Source of the DNA: Massilia sp. Bi118
Lineage (GTDB): Bacteria; Pseudomonadota; Gammaproteobacteria; Burkholderiales; Burkholderiaceae_D
Assembly: GCF_918697865.1 (NCBI RefSeq)
Contig: NZ_CAKKMV010000004.1
Coordinates: 186,001-250,000 of the forward strand
Direction of reading: 5' to 3'
DNA: 64,000 nucleotides
A program made the translations under genes and the position numbers. The notes below the pieces were generated by a model. It was not told where the DNA came from. It saw only the letters and a list, made by a program, of their open reading frames with translations, and did not search any database. Position 1 is the first letter of the stretch. Each line of letters opens with the position of its first letter. Positions 21,972-30,244 of the stretch are shown in pieces.

Positions 21972-22367
21972 TTATGCCGCTTCGAAGCGCAGGGCGGCCG
22001 AATTGATGCAATAGCGCAGGCCAGTGGGCGGCGGACCGTCCGGGAACACGTGGCCCAGGTGGGCGTCGCAGACCGCGCAGATGATCTCGGTGCGCACCAT
22101 GCCGTGGGTGCGGTCGACCTTTTCGATCACGTTGTCGGGATCGAGGGCGCGGAAGTAGCTGGGCCAGCCGCAACCGGACTCGAACTTGGCGTCCGACTCG
22201 AACAGCGGGGTGTCGCAGCACACGCAATGGTAGATGCCGTGCTCATGGTGGTCCCAGAATTTACCCGTGAAGGCGCGCTCGGTGGCCGCGTGGCGGGTCA
22301 CCTGGTATTCCATCGGGTCCAGCTGGGCGCGCCATTCGGCGTCGGTCTTGCTCACTTTTTCGGTCAT
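21972..22367 (-). CDS. msrB: Peptide-methionine (R)-S-oxide reductase MsrB
   Basis: A 131-residue cytoplasmic repair enzyme that reduces the R form of methionine sulfoxide. It has the zinc ligands in CVCC and [18 protein letters not shown], and the catalytic Cys in [11 protein letters not shown] near the C-terminus. Length is normal for the single-domain form. It lies between selO (25 bp upstream, same strand) and yciB, so it likely sits in one operon with the redox-linked SelO. Confidence 0.97.
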   Translation of the reverse strand: MTEKVSKTDAEWRAQLDPMEYQVTRHAATERAFTGKFWDHHEHGIYHCVCCDTPLFESDAKFESGCGWPSYFRALDPDNVIEKVDRTHGMVRTEIICAVCDAHLGHVFPDGPPPTGLRYCINSAALRFEAA

Positions 22368-22392
22368 GGTCGTCGGTGTTGCTAATAAAGGG

Positions 22393-23898
22393 TCAGGAGG
22401 AGCAGCTCACTTCGAGGTGGGACGCCCAGTCCGGCGGCAGGGCCGCATAGGCTTCGTTCTCCGGCTGCTCGTCGAACGGCCGTTCCAGGATCGCAAGCAG
22501 TTTGGCGACTTCGGAAAAATCGCCATTCTGCGCTTTTTCGATCGCGGTCTGGGCCAGGTAGTTGCGCAGGATGTATTTGGGGTTGACCTGGTGCATCGCA
22601 AGCCGGCGGGCATCGTCCTGGCTGTGTTCCCGGCGCAGGCGGGCGCGATAATCGACTGCCCAGGCATCGAAGCCGGGGCGGTCGAGGAAGAGGTCGCGCA
22701 GCGGCGCGTCGGCCTCATTCCTGTCGCTGTCGAGCACGTCCATCCGCAATTCGCCCAGGCGGCGGAAGAACAGGGTGAAGTCGACGCGGTTCTCGTGCAT
22801 CAGCTTGAACATGGCGTCGTACAGGGCGCGGTCCCCCTCCTGCGTGGTCTTGAGCCCCAGCTTGGCCTGCACCAGCGCGTCGAAGCAGTCGCCGTAGGCG
22901 TCGATATAGCCGTCCAGCGCGGCCTCGGCAGCTTCCTTATCCTCGATCAGGGGCAGCAGGGCATTCGCCAGCGCGTAGCAGTTCCAGTGGCCGACCGGCA
23001 CCTGGTTCGAATAGGAATAGCGGCCGCCCTCGTCGGTGTGGTTGCAGATGTGGTCGACGTCGAAGGCTTCCATGAAGCCGAAGGGGCCGTAATCGAGGGT
23101 GATGCCCAGGATGGACATATTGTCCGTGTTCATCACGCCGTGCATGAAGCCGACCGCCTGCCAGTGCGCGATCATGCGCGCCGTGCGGCGGGTGACCTCA
23201 AGCAGCAGCGCCAGGTAGGGATTCTCCGCCGACTGCAGTTCCGGATAAAACTCGCGGATCACGTAGTCGGCCAGGGTGCGCAGCTCGTCCTGCCTGCCGC
23301 GGTAATGCCAGTGTTCGAAGGAGCCGAAACGGACGAAGGAGGGCGCCATGCGGGTGACGACGGCGGCGCTCTCGATGGTTTCACGCACCACCTGCTGGGG
23401 CGAGCCGGTCAGCATCAGGGCGCGTGTGGTCGGGATGCCGAGCGCGGCCATTGCTTCCGAGCACAGGAATTCGCGGATCGAGGAGCGCAGCACGGCGCGG
23501 CCGTCGCCCATGCGCGAGTAGGGCGTCATGCCGGCCCCTTTTAGCTGCAGCTCCATCGGGCCTTCGGGACCGTTCAGCTGGCCGAGAAGGATGGCACGGC
23601 CATCGCCCAGCTGCCCGGCCCAGTGGCCGAACTGGTGGCCCGAGTAGACGGCCGACAGGGGCTGCGCGCGCGGCGGCACCTGGTTGCCGCTGAAGACGGC
23701 GACGAAATCGTCCTGCTTCAATGCCGCCGGGGCTAGCCCGGCCAGGGCCGCGGCCTTGGCGCTGGCCGCAACGAAATAGGGCGCAGGCAGGGGCGTCGGC
23801 ATCAGGCGCGTGTAGAACGCGGGCGGCAATTCGGCGAAGGAATTGTCGAAAGGGAGGTCGTCAGCGCGAATGGCGGTTCCTTCAGGACGTGGTGACAT
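22393..23898 (-). CDS. selO: Protein adenylyltransferase SelO (YdiU)
   Basis: A 501-residue pseudokinase-fold enzyme that transfers AMP to Ser, Thr or Tyr of target proteins, with roles in redox stress. Motifs include [23 protein letters not shown], the nucleotide-loop [38 protein letters not shown] (the inverted active-site Asn/Asp) and [12 protein letters not shown]. The C-terminus is CSS, matching the position of the selenocysteine in animal SelO. Full length for the family. It leads a same-strand group selO-msrB-yciB-bolA and is divergent from an acyl-CoA ligase gene. Confidence 0.96.
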   Translation of the reverse strand: MSPRPEGTAIRADDLPFDNSFAELPPAFYTRLMPTPLPAPYFVAASAKAAALAGLAPAALKQDDFVAVFSGNQVPPRAQPLSAVYSGHQFGHWAGQLGDGRAILLGQLNGPEGPMELQLKGAGMTPYSRMGDGRAVLRSSIREFLCSEAMAALGIPTTRALMLTGSPQQVVRETIESAAVVTRMAPSFVRFGSFEHWHYRGRQDELRTLADYVIREFYPELQSAENPYLALLLEVTRRTARMIAHWQAVGFMHGVMNTDNMSILGITLDYGPFGFMEAFDVDHICNHTDEGGRYSYSNQVPVGHWNCYALANALLPLIEDKEAAEAALDGYIDAYGDCFDALVQAKLGLKTTQEGDRALYDAMFKLMHENRVDFTLFFRRLGELRMDVLDSDRNEADAPLRDLFLDRPGFDAWAVDYRARLRREHSQDDARRLAMHQVNPKYILRNYLAQTAIEKAQNGDFSEVAKLLAILERPFDEQPENEAYAALPPDWASHLEVSCSS

Positions 23899-24077
23899 AG
23901 CTTGCCGGGATTCTAACCCAGACGAGCCGATTTTAAGTGCACGCTGGCGTGCGCACTACCCAGCTTACATCCCGTAACGATGGCGGCAAGCGGCTTGACG
24001 CATTGCAGCATCGAAATCCGTTGACGCTCTGCGCACGCCCGTTCCAAACTCGGCCGCAAATACTTCCGGGAGACAAG

Positions 24078-25751
24078 ATGCAGTCCATTCCGCAGAGCCC
24101 CGTCCAGGGCCAGATGATGAGCCAGCCGCTGTCGATTTCCAGCATCATTCGCTTTGCCGCCCGGCACTATGGCAGCAGCGAGATCGTCTCGCGCCGCGTC
24201 GAGGCCGACATGACTGACCTGCACCGCTACACCTACCGCGACTGCGAAGCCAGAGCCCGGCGCCTGGCGCAGGCCCTGGCGGACCGCGGCGTGGCGATGG
24301 GCGAGCGGGTCGGCACCCTGGCCTGGAACGGCTACCGCCATCTGGAACTGTATTACGCGGTGTCCGGCTCGGGCGCGGTCCTGCACACCATCAACCCGCG
24401 CCTGCATCCGGAGCAGATCGCCTACATCGTCAACCATGCGGAGGATCAGGTGCTGTGCTTCGACCTGACCTTCCTGCCCTTGGTCGAAGCCATCGCCCCG
24501 CATTGCGCGACCGTGAAAGCCTTTGTGCTGATGAGCGACCGCGCCCACATGCCGGCCGCGTCGACCATCGCTAACCTGCTGTGCTACGAGGAACTGATCG
24601 AGGCTGCGGACGGCGGCTACGAATGGCCGCTGTTCGACGAGAACGCCGCGGCCTCGCTGTGCTACACCTCGGGCACGACCGGCAATCCGAAGGGCGCGCT
24701 GTACTCGCACCGCTCGACCGTGCTGCACGCCTACGCCTCCGCGCTGCCGAACGTCCTGAACGTCGGCGCCATCGACACCGTGCTGCCGGTGGTGCCCATG
24801 TTCCACGTGAACGCCTGGGGCCTGCCATATTCCGTGCTGCTGTCCGGCGCCAGGATGGTCTTCCCCGGGGCCGCGCTGGACGGCAAGTCGCTGTACGAAC
24901 TGTTCGAGCAGGAGGGGGTGACTTTCTCGGCCGGCGTGCCGACCGTGTGGCTGGGCCTGATCAATTACGCGCTGCAGAACGACCTGAAATTCTCGACCTT
25001 CCGCCGCACCGTGATCGGCGGCTCGGCCTGCCCGCCGGCGATGATGGACACCCTGATCGACAAATTCGATGTACAGGTCATCCACGGCTGGGGCATGACG
25101 GAGATGTCCCCGCTCGGCACCACCGGCGGCCTGCTGGCCAGGCACCGCAAGCTGCCGGCGCCCGAGCAGCGCAAGATCCTGCAGAAGCAGGGCCACGCCA
25201 TCTACGGCGTCGATATGAAGATCGTCGACGACGATGGCAAAGAGCTGCCCTGGGACGGTCACAGCTTCGGCCACCTGCTGGTCAAGGGTCCGTGGATCAT
25301 CGCCAGCTACTTCCGCAACGAGGGCGCGGGTGAGTCCGGTACCGTGCTCCAGGACGGCTGGTTCCCGACCGGGGACGTGGCCACCATCGACGCCGACGGC
25401 TTCATGCAGATCACCGATCGCAGCAAGGACGTGATCAAGTCCGGCGGCGAGTGGATCGGTTCGATCGACCTGGAAAACATCGCGGCCGGCCATCCGGACG
25501 TGCTGCAGGCGGCCTGCATCGGCGTGGCCCATCCGAAATGGGACGAGCGGCCCTTGCTGCTGGTGGTGCGCCGGCCCGGCGTCGAGCTCACGCGCGAAGA
25601 GCTCTTGCGCTTTTTCGAAGGGAAGATCGCGCGCTTCTGGATGCCGGACGATGTGGTCTTCGTGGACAGCCTGCCGATCGGCGGCACCGGCAAGATCCAG
25701 AAGAACAGGCTGCGCGAGCAGTTCCGGGACTACCGGCTGCCGGGCGCCTGA
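24078..25751 (+). CDS. Medium/long-chain acyl-CoA synthetase (AMP-binding, AlkK-like)
   Basis: A 557-residue ATP-dependent fatty acid-CoA ligase. The P-loop [16 protein letters not shown] begins at residue 196; [11 protein letters not shown] (A5), [12 protein letters not shown] (A7), [14 protein letters not shown] (A8 hinge) and [12 protein letters not shown] (A10 with the catalytic Lys) complete the set. The opening with [16 protein letters not shown] is typical of AlkK-like medium-chain ligases. The ATG at 24078 has GGGAGA 6 bases upstream; an in-frame extension to 23937 is not family-like. The stop is immediately adjacent to that of the convergent fccB-like gene, with no gap. Confidence 0.93.
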   Translation: MQSIPQSPVQGQMMSQPLSISSIIRFAARHYGSSEIVSRRVEADMTDLHRYTYRDCEARARRLAQALADRGVAMGERVGTLAWNGYRHLELYYAVSGSGAVLHTINPRLHPEQIAYIVNHAEDQVLCFDLTFLPLVEAIAPHCATVKAFVLMSDRAHMPAASTIANLLCYEELIEAADGGYEWPLFDENAAASLCYTSGTTGNPKGALYSHRSTVLHAYASALPNVLNVGAIDTVLPVVPMFHVNAWGLPYSVLLSGARMVFPGAALDGKSLYELFEQEGVTFSAGVPTVWLGLINYALQNDLKFSTFRRTVIGGSACPPAMMDTLIDKFDVQVIHGWGMTEMSPLGTTGGLLARHRKLPAPEQRKILQKQGHAIYGVDMKIVDDDGKELPWDGHSFGHLLVKGPWIIASYFRNEGAGESGTVLQDGWFPTGDVATIDADGFMQITDRSKDVIKSGGEWIGSIDLENIAAGHPDVLQAACIGVAHPKWDERPLLLVVRRPGVELTREELLRFFEGKIARFWMPDDVVFVDSLPIGGTGKIQKNRLREQFRDYRLPGA

Positions 25752-27008
25752 TCAATCGAGGGTGTCGGCCCAGATCTGCCGCGCCCAGGCCTCTGCGTCC
25801 ATGCCTTCCTGTGCCGATGCATGCTCGGACAGGACGCCCTTGCCCTCGGCCTGCATGCCGCGCCTGGCCGGTTCGTAGCGGTAGAGCGTCGAGATGTGCA
25901 TGGCCTGCCGGCCGTCGACGAAGCTGTAGCAGGTATTCGCAAAGGCCGGCGCCGCATCGGGCGCTTGGCCCAGCATCAAGGCCACCACGGCGCGCGCGCA
26001 GATCTTCGCCTGCGCGTTGGCCATGTGGGCGGACTTGGGCAGGCCGGCCTCGATCGCATCGCCAAGCACGTGCACGCGCGGCAGCAGCTTCGATTCATAG
26101 CTGAGGACATCGACTTCGCACCAGCGCCCGTCGATATTCGCCAGGCCGGCATCCTGGGCGATCCTTCCGGCCCGCTGCGGCGGAATGATGTTCAGCACGT
26201 CCGAGCGGAGCGTTTCGAAGGTCGTCTTGACGGTCTTCGTCGCCACATCGACCTCGCGCAGTTCGCTGCCCGGCACGTATTCGATCATGCCCGGGTACAG
26301 ATCGTGGAATGCCCGTTCGAACAGCACGCGCTTCGAGGTGATCACGGGATTGGCGTCGAGGACCATCACCCTGGACCGGGGCTTGTGCGTCTTGAGGTAG
26401 AAGGCAACCTGGCAGGCGCGCTCGTAGGGTGCGGGCGGGCAGCGGTAGGGCTGGGGCGGGACCGCGATCGTGAAGACGCCGCCATCGCGCATCGCCAGCA
26501 GCTGGCGGTGGAGATTGCGGGTTTGCGGTCCGGCTTTCCATGCGTGGGGAATCTGCTCCTGCGCCCCGGCCAGCATGGGAAAGGCGTCGTAGATGAAGTC
26601 GATGCCGGGGGCGACGACCAGGCGGTCGTAGGCCAGTTTTTGGCCGGCCACCACGACCCGCGACTTCCCGGCGTCGATGGCCGTCACGCTGCCGCGCATG
26701 AATTTGACCCCGTGATGCCGCTGCAGCCGATCGTAGCCGAAGCTGAGCTGCTCCAGCGTTTTCTGGCCGCTCAGCACGCGATTGCTGACCGGGCAGGAGA
26801 TGAATTGTGCGTTCTGGTCGATGAGGATGACTTCGACGCGGCCGCGGCTCAGGACGCGAATCTGCTTCGCTGCCGTCGCGCCGCCATAGCCGGCGCCGAC
26901 GACGACGACGCGTCCCGCGCCGCCGCGGCGCGCATGGAGGTTTCGGTCGGCTGCCGAGGCCATCACCGGCCACATCAGCGCCCATTCGAGAAACTGGCGC
27001 CTGCGCAT
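25752..27008 (-). CDS. fccB: FccB/SoxF-type sulfide dehydrogenase flavoprotein, Tat-exported
   Basis: A 418-residue FAD flavoprotein. It begins MRRRQFLEWA, a twin-arginine signal, so it is exported folded. The Rossmann start is VVVVGAGYGGATAAKQ. Three cysteines match those I recall in Allochromatium FccB: ISCPVSNRVL (FAD-attachment position), YRCPPAPYERACQV and NTCYSFVDG (the redox pair). NIIPPQRAGRIA and VHVLGDAIEAGLPKSAHMA also match. FccB oxidises sulfide to sulfur and passes electrons to a cytochrome c (FccA), which is not adjacent. ATG 27008 was chosen over 27020 because GGGAG lies 4 bases before it. Last gene of a three-gene cassette. Confidence 0.9.
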   Translation of the reverse strand: MRRRQFLEWALMWPVMASAADRNLHARRGGAGRVVVVGAGYGGATAAKQIRVLSRGRVEVILIDQNAQFISCPVSNRVLSGQKTLEQLSFGYDRLQRHHGVKFMRGSVTAIDAGKSRVVVAGQKLAYDRLVVAPGIDFIYDAFPMLAGAQEQIPHAWKAGPQTRNLHRQLLAMRDGGVFTIAVPPQPYRCPPAPYERACQVAFYLKTHKPRSRVMVLDANPVITSKRVLFERAFHDLYPGMIEYVPGSELREVDVATKTVKTTFETLRSDVLNIIPPQRAGRIAQDAGLANIDGRWCEVDVLSYESKLLPRVHVLGDAIEAGLPKSAHMANAQAKICARAVVALMLGQAPDAAPAFANTCYSFVDGRQAMHISTLYRYEPARRGMQAEGKGVLSEHASAQEGMDAEAWARQIWADTLD

Positions 27009-27010
27009 GT

Positions 27011-27943
27011 TCACTCCCATTCAAGGGCCGGGTAGAGAAGGTTGACGTTGCGCCGATTGACGGCGTCGAAGAGCCGCCAGCGCGGGCGTTCGGCAGCTGC
27101 GGCCGTCGCCATCGTGGCGCTCATGTCCTCGCCGCGGCGAATGCCGGCCCTTACGTCGCGCAGCAAGGTAGTCAGATAGCTGCGCTGCCGCTCCAGCGCC
27201 TGGTGCCTGTCGCGGGTGGGCGGCCCGTGTCCGGGAATCGTGAGGCGGGCCGGCGTCTTGTCGAGGGCATCCATGGCGGCGAGCCAGCCCGGGACATCGC
27301 CATCGACGGAGGGCGTGCGTTCGATGAAAAGCAGGTCCCCGGTCCACAAGGTGCCGGTTGCGGCGTCGAACACGCTCAGGTCATTGTTCGTGTGCGCGGG
27401 CGGCCAGGCTTTCAGGCGCAGCTTCCGGTTGCCGAGGTCGAGGGTGAGCTGGTCCTCCACGATGTCGGAGGCTGCGATCAGCCTGGAATTTTCAGCCGCG
27501 TCGCCCAACTGTGCTTTCAGATTGCGCAGATAGGCCTCGCCACGGCTATTCAGTATCCCGGGCAGCCTGGCGTGGCCGATGAAGCGCGGCGGCGCGGCGG
27601 CATCCATGAAAGCGGCGTTGCCGAACACATGGTCGGGATGCGCATGCGTATTGATCACATAGCGCACGGGCAGGCGGGTGAGGGTGCGCAGGGCCTCCTT
27701 CAGGGCCATGCCGACGCGCCAGGAGCCGCCCGTATCGATGACGGCGACCGCGTCGCTGCCGATCACGAAGCCGATATTCGCGATATCGCCGTCGTAGCCG
27801 TCCTCGAAATCCTGGTGCTGCCCGAAGTGGACATACACGCCTGGCGCCACCTGCTCGACGCGCAAGGGCGCCGCGCCGGCTGCGCCGGCCGTGGTGGCGG
27901 CCGCAAGGGCCAGCAGGAGCAGTCTGCGAAGCAGGCGCCGCAC
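27011..27943 (-). CDS. SoxH-like metallo-beta-lactamase-fold hydrolase (quinoprotein relay type)
   Basis: A 310-residue secreted zinc hydrolase. A basic/hydrophobic signal (MRRLLRRLLLLALAAATTAG) precedes the fold. Metal ligands are in NTHAHPDHVFGN (HxHxDH), the His of PPAHTNNDLSVF, the Asp of LWTGDLLF and the His of IPGHGPPT. It resembles the SoxH-related hydrolases that accompany SoxYZ-like carriers in quinoprotein relay loci. The start is GTG at 27943, with GGAGGC overlapping the stop of the upstream carrier gene, so translation is coupled. The fccB-like gene follows with its start overlapping or touching this stop. Confidence 0.88.
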   Translation of the reverse strand: MRRLLRRLLLLALAAATTAGAAGAAPLRVEQVAPGVYVHFGQHQDFEDGYDGDIANIGFVIGSDAVAVIDTGGSWRVGMALKEALRTLTRLPVRYVINTHAHPDHVFGNAAFMDAAAPPRFIGHARLPGILNSRGEAYLRNLKAQLGDAAENSRLIAASDIVEDQLTLDLGNRKLRLKAWPPAHTNNDLSVFDAATGTLWTGDLLFIERTPSVDGDVPGWLAAMDALDKTPARLTIPGHGPPTRDRHQALERQRSYLTTLLRDVRAGIRRGEDMSATMATAAAAERPRWRLFDAVNRRNVNLLYPALEWE

Positions 27944-28762
27944 CTAGCCTCCGACGTCCAGCGTTTGGCGGAAGGTGCCACCTTCATTGTCGTGGGCGAC
28001 GATCTGCAGGGCGCCCGGCTTGTCGGCGACGAAGCCGAAGCGGAAGGACGGATTCTCGCTGATGCCGATATTCGTGTCGGCCGTCAGCACCGGCTTGCCG
28101 TTGTAGGTGACGGCGATCCTGTCGATAAAATAGGCCGGCCGGAAACCATGCGAGAACAGCTCGCGCTGCATGCCCGTGGACATCGGGTGCCGGATCAGGA
28201 GCGCGGCCTTGTTCACGTCGCCGGCCTTGAAGGGTCCGTCGAGCGCGAGCTTCATTTTGCCGGCGCCGACCCTGGCTGCCGCTTCGTCGCCGGTCGCCGG
28301 CCCGCTGCAGCCGCCCGAGGCGCGCACGGTGACGGTATTCACGTAGAACCTGCCGTCGCTCGCTTCGGCCACCACGTGCACCGGCGAGTCCGATTCAAGA
28401 CGGATGCGGGTGGCGATGTCGGGCTTGCCGCTCTGCGGGCCGAAGTGGAAGGCCGCGGTCAGCGGCACCGGATTGCCGTCGACGAAGACGCTGACCGACT
28501 TGATGTAGCGGACGTCCGTCATCGGGTGGTCGATGGTGAAGGCGAAGGGCACCTGGTCGCCGCTGGCCGCGCGCGTGGGCGCCGTCAGGCGAATGAAAGG
28601 GGCGGGTTCCAGCTTCTTGCCGGGGAAGTAGGCCTCTTGCAGCGCCTGCCAGGCCGGGGCCGGGGCCTGGGCGGCGGCCGGCAGGGGGCAGGCGAGGAAA
28701 GCCAGCGCCGCCAGGCAGGCGAAGCGTGGCGGGCAGAGCGGATTGCGTCGACGATCGTTCAT
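27944..28762 (-). CDS. SoxYZ-like fused carrier protein
   Basis: A 272-residue periplasmic protein with a signal peptide ending near AAAQA (residue 32). The first half resembles SoxY and ends with RASGGCSGP (Cys152), equivalent to the sulfur-carrying GGCGG tail of SoxY. The second half resembles SoxZ (immunoglobulin-like, RHPMSTGMQRE, FGFVADKPGALQIVAHDNEG). In the Sox system SoxYZ carries the sulfur substrate on this cysteine; fused versions are listed near PQQ-dependent dehydrogenases. The ATG at 28762 has GGAGGT 6 bases upstream. First gene of the cassette with the SoxH-like hydrolase and FccB-like flavoprotein. No SoxA, X, B or CD is nearby. Confidence 0.88.
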   Translation of the reverse strand: MNDRRRNPLCPPRFACLAALAFLACPLPAAAQAPAPAWQALQEAYFPGKKLEPAPFIRLTAPTRAASGDQVPFAFTIDHPMTDVRYIKSVSVFVDGNPVPLTAAFHFGPQSGKPDIATRIRLESDSPVHVVAEASDGRFYVNTVTVRASGGCSGPATGDEAAARVGAGKMKLALDGPFKAGDVNKAALLIRHPMSTGMQRELFSHGFRPAYFIDRIAVTYNGKPVLTADTNIGISENPSFRFGFVADKPGALQIVAHDNEGGTFRQTLDVGG

Positions 28763-28820
28763 CGCTACACCTCCATCCAGTCTCTTAACTATAGCGCAAA
28801 GCGGCGCAATAATTAAGCAG

Positions 28821-28869
28821 TTGACCACAGCCCGGTCCGGTGCTACTGTACTATCTGTCCTAGTACAGT
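28821..28869 (+). promoter_or_regulatory. GntR (YtrA-type) operator and promoter
   Basis: ACTGTACTA (28845-28853) and TAGTACAGT (28861-28869) are a perfect 9-bp inverted repeat around 7 bases. This fits the TA..AC-rich operators bound by small YtrA-type GntR regulators. A -35 like TTGACC (28821-28826) is 17 bases before TACTGT, which would place the operator over the -10 and start site and give repression. It sits 10 bases before the GntR start codon. Confidence 0.75.
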
Positions 28870-28878
28870 GAGTCTAGC

Positions 28879-29289
28879 ATGAATCGACGTGCTCCCCTGA
28901 TGCTGCAGATCGTTACCGGCGATCCGCGGCCCATCATCCGCCAGATCGCCGACGGCATCAAACGCCTGGTTGCCGGCGGCGATCTGCAGCCCGGCGACGC
29001 GCTGCCCAGCGTGCGCGGCCTGGCCCAGCAGTTGTCCGTCAATCCGAACACGGTGGCCAAGGCCTATGCGGAATTGACCGCGGAAGGCTGGCTGCTGTCG
29101 CGCGCCGGCCTGGGCCTGTACGTGGCCGAGCAGCGCCAGCGCCTGTCGGACCCCGAGCGCGAGCGGCGCCTCGATGAGGCGGTCGACCGCTTCGTCGGCG
29201 ACGTCATCGGCCTGGACTACCCCAGCGACACCATCCTCGACCGCGTCGCGGACGAGCTCTCCCACTACGCCACGAAGAAGACAGCATGA
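28879..29289 (+). CDS. GntR family regulator, YtrA subfamily
   Basis: A 136-residue DNA-binding protein. The winged helix (about 12-80) shows RQIADGIKRLVAGGDLQPGDALPSVRGLAQQLSVNPNTVAKAYAEL, the standard GntR head. Only about 50 residues follow, typical of the YtrA subfamily, whose short tail dimerises and which usually represses its own ABC transporter operon. Here the gene overlaps the ABC ATPase by ATGA (29286-29289) and the promoter has a perfect palindrome, so autoregulation of the three-gene operon is expected. Confidence 0.93.
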   Translation: MNRRAPLMLQIVTGDPRPIIRQIADGIKRLVAGGDLQPGDALPSVRGLAQQLSVNPNTVAKAYAELTAEGWLLSRAGLGLYVAEQRQRLSDPERERRLDEAVDRFVGDVIGLDYPSDTILDRVADELSHYATKKTA

Positions 29290-30239
29290 GCGCGAATCCG
29301 AGCGAATACGTCATCGAAACCGAGGGCCTGAGCCTGCGCTACAAAGGCAAGCTGGCCCTCGACCACCTGAGCCTGCGCCTGCCGCGCGGCGGCATCCACG
29401 CCTTCGTCGGCGCCAACGGGGCCGGCAAATCCTCGCTGTTCCGCGTGCTGCTCGGCTTCGAGCCGGCCGGCAGCGGCAGCGCGCGCGTGCTCGGCGAGGA
29501 CTGCGCCCGTCTCTCGCCGGAACTGCGCGGACGCATCGGTTTCGTCAACGAAGAGCACACGCTGCCGGCCTGGATGCGGGTGCAGGACCTGATGCGCATG
29601 CAGCAGCGCCACTATGCGCTGCCGCGCTCGGGGTATGCCGGCACGCGCTGGAACCGCAGCCGCTACGACGAGGTGCTGTGCCATTTCAATGTGCTGCCCG
29701 GCCAGCGCGTGGGCCAGCTCTCGCGCGGCGAGCGCGCCGGCCTGAACCTGGCGCTGGCGCTGGCCCAGAGCCCGGAACTGCTGATCCTCGACGAGCCGAC
29801 CCTGGGGCTGGACGTGGTGGCCAAGCGCGCCTTCCTCGAAGCGCTGCTACAGTCCAGCATCGACGACGGCTCCACCATCGTCTACTGCTCGCACCAGATG
29901 GACGAAATCGAGCGCGTTGCTGACAACCTGGTGATCCTTGAGCGCGGCAGGCTGCGCTACATGAGCGGCCCGGACGACTTCTGCGGGCGCGTGCAGCTGT
30001 GGGTGGCCGAATTCCCTTTCAAGGCGCCCGAGGTGCGCGAGCTGGACGGGGTGCTGCAGGTGCAGCAGTTCGACGGCCTGACCCACATCGTCACTTTCGA
30101 CCAGCATGACGGCGCTGCTTTTGAAGCGCGCCTCAAGCTGCTGGGCGCCCGCCGGGTGCAGGCCATGCCGCTGGGCCTGGACCGCGCCGTCAACGCTTTT
30201 CTCTCGCATGGACATGCCGGCGCCCGCCGCGCCGCCTGA
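29286..30239 (+). CDS. ABC transporter ATP-binding protein of the GntR operon
   Basis: A 317-residue ATPase. Walker A is GANGAGKSSLF, the signature is LSRGERAGLNLALALAQ (a variant with Arg for the first Gly), Walker B LLILDEPTLGLD and the H-loop YCSHQMDEIE. A C-terminal domain of about 80 residues follows, as in YtrB/CcmA-type drug or lipid ATPases. It pairs with the membrane protein 5 bp downstream. Substrate unknown; relatives respond to cell-wall antibiotics or export peptides. Confidence 0.92.
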   Translation: MSANPSEYVIETEGLSLRYKGKLALDHLSLRLPRGGIHAFVGANGAGKSSLFRVLLGFEPAGSGSARVLGEDCARLSPELRGRIGFVNEEHTLPAWMRVQDLMRMQQRHYALPRSGYAGTRWNRSRYDEVLCHFNVLPGQRVGQLSRGERAGLNLALALAQSPELLILDEPTLGLDVVAKRAFLEALLQSSIDDGSTIVYCSHQMDEIERVADNLVILERGRLRYMSGPDDFCGRVQLWVAEFPFKAPEVRELDGVLQVQQFDGLTHIVTFDQHDGAAFEARLKLLGARRVQAMPLGLDRAVNAFLSHGHAGARRAA

Positions 30240-30244
30240 ATACG

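Noticed and set aside
27944..28762. True thiosulfate-oxidising SoxY/SoxZ subunits
   Set aside because: The protein is a single fused chain and no soxA, X, B, C or D gene is near, so it is a SoxYZ-like carrier rather than the Sox system.
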